Shown here piece by piece: positions 6,216-9,118 of a stretch of DNA of 9,118 bases. Made by a program: the position numbers and the translations under genes. Location: the NCBI GenBank assembly GCA_009787485.1, contig WQWP01000088.1, forward strand, positions 1 to 9,118. The letters run 5' to 3'. The notes below the pieces were generated by a model that saw nothing but the letters and a program-made list of their open reading frames with translations, made no database searches and was not told the DNA's origin. Origin of the DNA: Lentimicrobiaceae bacterium. GTDB taxonomy: Bacteria > Bacteroidota > Bacteroidia > Bacteroidales > WCHB1-69. Within the stretch, counting starts at the first letter, position 1. Every line of letters begins with the position of its first letter.

Positions 6216-6461
6216 TTATTCATCAAATGCCAAACTTTGCCCATATTCTATCGGGGACTCAAATAGCAAATATTCAGTCAATTGTTTTTTGTCTTTAAAT
6301 CCTTGTATTTTCTGTTTGTAATCATTAAAAACTCTAATATTTTCAATTTCTCGTTTTCGTTGTTTGCTTATTTCAAGAAATTCAACCTCCTGATCGATTC
6401 CTAAAAAGTTACGATTAAGCAAATTCGCGGCAATTCCTGTTGTACTACTACAAACAATCAA
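6216..6461 (-). pseudogene. C-terminal remnant of a DNA methyltransferase
   Basis: An open stretch of 81 codons encodes, near its start, CSSTTGIAANLLNRNFLGID (4-23), followed by an EFLEISKQRKREIE helix. This is the AdoMet-binding end of N4/N6 DNA methyltransferases in which motif I (DPF.GSGTT) and R.F.GIE come near the C-terminus. The expected DPFxG before SSTTG is ruined: the frame opens at a TTG directly preceded by an in-frame TGA, and the bases before it (GATTGATTGTTTGT) look like a degraded, one-base-short version of that motif. The rest of the enzyme, including its DPPY motif, is absent upstream. It is therefore a stump, left from a solitary methylase or a restriction-modification system. 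The tail after residue 45 is ordinary and unrecognised. Confidence 0.6.
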
Positions 6462-6654
6462 TCAAAGATTTGAATATCATGGCTAAATCTTTTTTAGCGC
6501 TGAAAAAATGTGGATATAGTGATTAAGAAAAAGTTTTGACGCAATCTACATAATAACAAAACCATTATTTTTCTCAGCTCCCTTAGTAGCCAATGCAATG
6601 CCTCCCTCTCTCCGCCCTTATTCCATTATTTTTTCAAAAAAACAACATCACACC
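6462..6654. other. Non-coding decay zone between methylase stump and transposase promoter
   Basis: I see no gene here in any frame. The bases beyond the methylase stump do not continue its reading frame recognisably. The right part has a pyrimidine-rich stretch (CCTCCCTCTCTCCGCCC near 6601) that differs in composition from its neighbours. No terminal inverted repeats or target duplications were apparent by eye. Confidence 0.3.
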
Positions 6655-6685
6655 TTGACAAACGGTGCTTCAGGGTGTATATTTG
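6655..6685 (+). promoter_or_regulatory. Bacteroidota-type promoter of the transposase
   Basis: TTG at 6655-6657 and TATATTTG at 6678-6685 (perfect TAnnTTTG) are separated by 20 nt, the expected spacing for the Bacteroidota primary sigma factor. Transcription should start near 6690, about 24 nt before the transposase ATG. It may still fire through the decayed gene towards sufC. Confidence 0.65.
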
Positions 6686-6713
6686 CCGACCATCTAATTA
6701 ATCTCAAATAACT

Positions 6714-6905
6714 ATGGAAGTACTTTATAACAACCTTTATACACATTTTGTTTTTACAACAAAAGACCGGTTATTAACCATTGAAGAAAAACATCGTGAC
6801 AGAATTGAAAAATACATTACAGGTATTGTAAATAACCACGGGTGCAAAATGTATACTATATATGCCAATCCGGAACTCCTCAATCCACTTGTTGTCCATA
6901 AATAA
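6714..6905 (+). pseudogene. N-terminal fragment of an IS200/RAYT-like Y1 transposase
   Basis: The frame encodes 63 residues. Residues 1-54 match the start of Y1 (HUH) transposases: YNNLYTHFVFTTKDRLLTI, then HRDRIEKYITGIVNNHGCKM and YTIYANPE. In intact members the next residues are the HxH metal-binding pair (as in NPEHVH), followed some 60 residues later by the catalytic tyrosine. Here NPE is followed by LLNPLVVHK and a stop, so both catalytic elements are missing and the protein should be inactive. Similarity ends near base 6873, where an unrelated sequence begins. The family nicks and joins single-stranded DNA at hairpins. The promoter is intact. Whether it was an IS605/IS200 copy or a single-copy REP-associated (RAYT) gene cannot be settled from this N-terminus. 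Confidence 0.75.
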
Positions 6906-7082
6906 CTTTTTTAATGCGTCATTTGAACATAAACCTGCAAAAATAACGCGATTTTTGATTGTGGTAAATATTGATTTTTCCATAATATCGTCAAATTGTT
7001 TTCTTCGCGATTCGTCAGCAATTATGAAAAAACGAGCGATTTTTATCTTGCATTTTCGGGCAAATGATTTTTTTATTCTTTT
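6873..7082 (-). pseudogene. Unidentified minus-strand protein fragment next to the broken transposase
   Basis: This stretch is open in one minus-strand frame for 70 codons and reads like a real protein: IARFFIIADESRRKQFDDIM, then EKSIFTTIKNRVIFAGLCSN and DALKKLFMDNKWIEEF, with balanced charges and amphipathic helices. The overlapping plus-strand frame is poor in charge and rich in Ser, Phe, Ile and Asn, so I favour the minus strand as the former coding strand. The similarity-like texture stops where the transposase begins, so this is an internal or C-terminal piece with no native start or stop. I do not recognise the family. It has the same orientation as the methylase stump, so a shared origin is possible but unproven. 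Confidence 0.35.
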
Positions 7083-7149
7083 GCAACTTAAAAAAAATGC
7101 GCTACTACAGCCGGAACATACAGCAACTAAAAATAATACCAATAAAATT

Positions 7150-7911
7150 ATGTTTTTTAAAATCGAAAACCTACACGTTTCCATAAAAGGAAGAGAGATC
7201 CTGAAAGGTCTCAATCTGGAAGTAAAAAGAGGAGAAGTGCACGCCATTATGGGACCCAACGGAACAGGAAAGAGCACTTTAGCCGGTGTCATTGCCGGTA
7301 AGGAAATATTGGAAGTTACGCAGGGGTCAATCATTTATAAAGATAGAGACCTCTTCGATTTGACGATTGAAGAGCGTGCACGGGAAGGTATTTTTATCGG
7401 ATTTCAATATCCTGTAGAGATTCCGGGGGTGAGCATCAGCAATTTTATGCGCACGGCGCTGAACGAAATTCGCCAATATCGCGGAGATACTCCTCTAAAT
7501 GCCATGCAATTTATGAAGTTGATGGAAGAAAAGAAAAAGATCGTAGAACTCACTCAAAAACTGAGCGAACGTAGTGTAAATGAGGGATTTTCGGGAGGCG
7601 AAAAAAAACGCAACGAAATATTTCAAATGGCAGTGCTCGAGCCGGAGTTAGCTATTTTAGATGAAACAGATTCAGGATTGGATATTGATGCCTTGCGCAT
7701 TGTAGCAAACGGCGTTAACCAATTAAGAACCAAAGATAATGCTACTATCGTCATTACGCACTATCAACGCCTTTTAGATTATATCGTTCCCGATGTTGTA
7801 CATGTACTCTTTGACGGAAAATTAGTAAAATCGGGGCCCAAAGAGCTGGCATTGGAGCTTGAAGAAAAAGGATACGACTGGATTAAAAAAGAGTACGAAA
7901 ATGGTATCTAA
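7150..7911 (+). CDS. sufC: Fe-S cluster assembly ATPase SufC
   Basis: The 253-residue product is an ABC-type ATPase of the cytosolic SUF machinery; it drives conformational change of SufB-SufD during Fe-S cluster assembly. Walker A is GPNGTGKST (35-43) and the Q-loop is FQYP (85-88). The SufC-type signature is FSGGEKKRNE (147-156) and Walker B is LAILDETDSGLD (167-178). The H-loop histidine is H204 in VITHYQRLL. The length is typical. The frame is open for 96 codons upstream, but the start at 7150 (MFFKIENLHV) is where family similarity begins, and the extension looks non-coding. No Shine-Dalgarno sequence is visible. Its 3' end overlaps sufD by 11 nt, implying translational coupling. sufB, normally adjacent upstream in this phylum, is absent and a transposase remnant lies there instead. 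Confidence 0.96.
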   Translation: MFFKIENLHVSIKGREILKGLNLEVKRGEVHAIMGPNGTGKSTLAGVIAGKEILEVTQGSIIYKDRDLFDLTIEERAREGIFIGFQYPVEIPGVSISNFMRTALNEIRQYRGDTPLNAMQFMKLMEEKKKIVELTQKLSERSVNEGFSGGEKKRNEIFQMAVLEPELAILDETDSGLDIDALRIVANGVNQLRTKDNATIVITHYQRLLDYIVPDVVHVLFDGKLVKSGPKELALELEEKGYDWIKKEYENGI

Positions 7912-8941
7912 CGCAACTACTTTCCGGTGCAAAATTAAAAATCTTGATACGCTACTAAGGGTTTTAATTGATGGAAAAAGCGCTAATCTTGAGCATAATG
8001 AAATAGATTGCGAAGGAGTAAAAATTTCTTCTATCGAAAATCAAAGCGGAATATTAATTCATGTAGCTGAAAATGTGGCGGTAAACAAGCCCATTCAAAT
8101 TGTATCTGCCATTCAAACCGATAAACCTTTAAAGCTAAATCAGCATTTTAAGATTATTTTAGAGAAAAACGCATCGCTCACCTTGTTGCATTGCGATGAT
8201 TCATTACAGAAGGAACAATCTGATATTCACAATCATGTAGAAATTTCATTAGCAGAAAACGCGCATTTGAACTATTATAAAATGGAAAACAAAGCGGCAG
8301 CTTCAGTTTTAACCAATCAAATTTTGGTGCATCAAAAAGCATTTTCTCAATTTTATTCTAATGTCATTACTTTTAATGCAGGAAAAGTGAATAACTTGTT
8401 GCATGTTCATCTCAATGAATCTTTTGCAGATGCGCAACTCAACGGTTTGTATTTGGTGGACAAACAGCAGGCCATTTGCAACGAGGTAAAAGTGTGGCAT
8501 CATGCGCCCAACTGCACAAGCCGCCAACTTTACAAAGGCATTGTGGATGATGAGGCGCGCACCACTTTCAACGGGCATATCATTGTGCAACAAGACGCCC
8601 AGCGCACAGCCGCTTTTCAAATAAACAAAAACATTGCATTAACCGATGAAGCGCATATTCGCACCCAACCCTTCTTAGAAATTTACGCCGATGATGTGAA
8701 GTGCAGCCACGGCGCTACGGTAGGTCAATTAGATGAAAATGCGTTGTTCTATTTACGTTCTCGCGGCATCTGCCAAAAAAATGCACGCATGTTGTTAATG
8801 TTTGCTTTTGCTAACGAGGTTGCACAAACGGTAAAAATTCAGGCGCTTAGCGAACGGTTGTCGCAAATGATTCAGCAACGGTTGAAGGGGGAACTTCACA
8901 TTTGCTCGCAGTGTGCGTTGCATTGTGAGCAAAAGCCTTGA
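7901..8941 (+). CDS. sufD: Fe-S cluster assembly scaffold protein SufD, short form
   Basis: The ATG at 7901 lies inside the last codons of sufC and gives 346 residues; the frame runs further back only through sufC. Residues about 40-310 are the right-handed beta-helix of the SufB/SufD family: VAENVAVNKPIQI (55-67), QINKNIALTDEAHIRTQPFLEI (240-261, given by positions), then DDVKCSHGATVGQLDENALFYL (264-285). H270 in CSHGATVG corresponds by motif to E. coli SufD His360, involved in cluster formation with SufB. RSRGICQKNARMLLMFAFAN (287-306) begins the C-terminal helical part. SufD is usually 420-450 residues. The N-terminal helical domain, with its conserved Trp-Lys-Tyr-Thr-type segment, is missing here. 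The protein ends in a CxxCxxxC cluster (C335, C338, C342), also absent from E. coli SufD as I recall it. Partner of SufC; family assignment is firm. Confidence 0.9.
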   Translation: MVSNATTFRCKIKNLDTLLRVLIDGKSANLEHNEIDCEGVKISSIENQSGILIHVAENVAVNKPIQIVSAIQTDKPLKLNQHFKIILEKNASLTLLHCDDSLQKEQSDIHNHVEISLAENAHLNYYKMENKAAASVLTNQILVHQKAFSQFYSNVITFNAGKVNNLLHVHLNESFADAQLNGLYLVDKQQAICNEVKVWHHAPNCTSRQLYKGIVDDEARTTFNGHIIVQQDAQRTAAFQINKNIALTDEAHIRTQPFLEIYADDVKCSHGATVGQLDENALFYLRSRGICQKNARMLLMFAFANEVAQTVKIQALSERLSQMIQQRLKGELHICSQCALHCEQKP

Positions 8942-9012
8942 ACCATGATGACAAAATTGGTAAAATGAAAATTTAGATAGATAGACAGAGAGGTTGATTT
9001 TTTCAATAATGA

Positions 9013-9041
9013 TTGTTGTTTAAACTATTTTAATAATTTTG
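9013..9041 (+). promoter_or_regulatory. Bacteroidota-type promoter downstream of sufD
   Basis: TAATTTTG at 9034-9041 matches TAnnTTTG fully, and TTG at 9013-9015 lies 18 nt upstream of it (a second TTG at 9016-9018 lies 15 nt upstream). Transcription would start near 9047 and run out of the window, suggesting that the next gene is not simply part of the sufCD transcript. Confidence 0.5.
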
Positions 9042-9046
9042 CAGCA

Positions 9047-9076
9047 ATGTTTAAACTTTTTTTCAAAAAGTATTAA
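9047..9076 (+). CDS. Possible nine-residue leader ORF (MFKLFFKKY)
   Basis: ATG TTT AAA CTT TTT TTC AAA AAG TAT TAA follows directly on the promoter, with a start almost at the predicted transcription start. It overlaps the left arm of the 9059-9099 hairpin, so translation could affect folding. Short A/T-rich ORFs arise often by chance; I give it low weight. Confidence 0.2.
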   Translation: MFKLFFKKY

Positions 9077-9099
9077 TGGGCTCCTTGCTTTTTGAAAAA
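9059..9099 (+). promoter_or_regulatory. 12-bp inverted repeat in the leader of the next gene
   Basis: TTTTTCAAAAAG (9059-9070) is perfectly complementary to CTTTTTGAAAAA (9088-9099) across a 17-nt loop. It lies between the promoter and the next ATG. No T-run follows on the plus strand, so it is not a standard terminator there; an operator or leader hairpin is possible. The stem is A/T-rich and weak. Confidence 0.35.
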
Positions 9100-9104
9100 C
9101 TAAA

Positions 9105-9118
9105 ATGTCAAAAACTAA
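9105..9118 (+). CDS. Possible start of the next gene, cut by the window edge
   Basis: ATG TCA AAA ACT AA (MSKT...) begins about 58 nt after the predicted transcription start, behind an A-rich leader (GAAAAACTAAA). It may be a true start, but only four codons are visible, so no product can be named. Confidence 0.25.

Noticed and set aside
6047..6244. 65-codon minus-strand ORF upstream of rpsL
   Set aside because: It runs through the rpsL promoter, leader hairpin and start, has no family pattern, and overlaps the methylase stump in another frame.
6862..7149. 96-codon in-frame N-terminal extension of SufC
   Set aside because: SufC similarity starts at 7150 and gives the normal length. The extension is low in charge and rich in Ser/Phe/Ile/Asn, and it covers the transposase junction and the antisense of a more protein-like minus frame.
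6774..7334. Minus-strand lipoprotein-like ORF (LVAVCSGCSS signal)
   Set aside because: The full frame runs antisense through the sufC start and the transposase. The lipobox-like run comes from A/T-rich sequence before sufC. Only the middle part (6873-7082) looks like former coding sequence.

Overview
The window looks like chromosome from a member of the Bacteroidota, probably near Chitinophagia. The evidence is a DUF2723/GT117 membrane glycosyltransferase of the long Bacteroidota type, Bacteroidota-style promoters (TTG ... TAnnTTTG), starts that mostly lack Shine-Dalgarno sequences and sit behind A/T-rich leaders, and the family resemblances of S7, S12, SufC and SufD. The lineage is inferred from these features, not from a database match.

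Layout. (1) 1-399 is non-coding. It is dominated by two 100-nt repeat units (41-140 and 164-263) in exact inverted symmetry about base 152, each bounded by 7-bp stem / 3-nt loop hairpins. (2) 400-1361, plus strand: a very small outer-membrane-barrel-like protein (probably a remnant), then, 8 nt later, a WbpD/WlbB-type sugar N-acetyltransferase. (3) 1306-4923, minus strand: a 1205-residue GT117 (TMEM260-like) glycosyltransferase whose 3' end overlaps the acetyltransferase tail-to-tail by 56 bp. (4) 5004-6138, minus strand: a promoter, a 5' hairpin, rpsL, a heptad-built palindrome, rpsG and an intrinsic terminator. This is the front of the str operon without fusA next to it. (5) 6139-7149 is a decay zone: the C-terminal stump of a DNA methyltransferase, an IS200/RAYT-like transposase with a good promoter but cut off before its catalytic HUH motif, and an unidentified minus-strand protein fragment joined to it. 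(6) 7150-8941, plus strand: sufC and an unusually short sufD overlapping by 11 bp, with no sufB upstream. (7) 8942-9118: a promoter, a possible nine-codon leader ORF overlapping a hairpin, and possibly the start of the next gene.

The genes do not form one pathway. rpsL/rpsG encode ribosomal proteins, sufCD belong to Fe-S cluster assembly, and the acetyltransferase and GT117 protein both concern surface glycans or protein glycosylation. The least ordinary feature is the symmetric hairpin array at 41-263. Its two units differ only by paired, compensating changes or in loops over 61 nt, which points to selection for folded single strands. Its hairpins all read C-GNA-G at the loop, and a fragment of a transposase type that acts on hairpins lies in the same window. 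I see no clear new defence or metabolic system.
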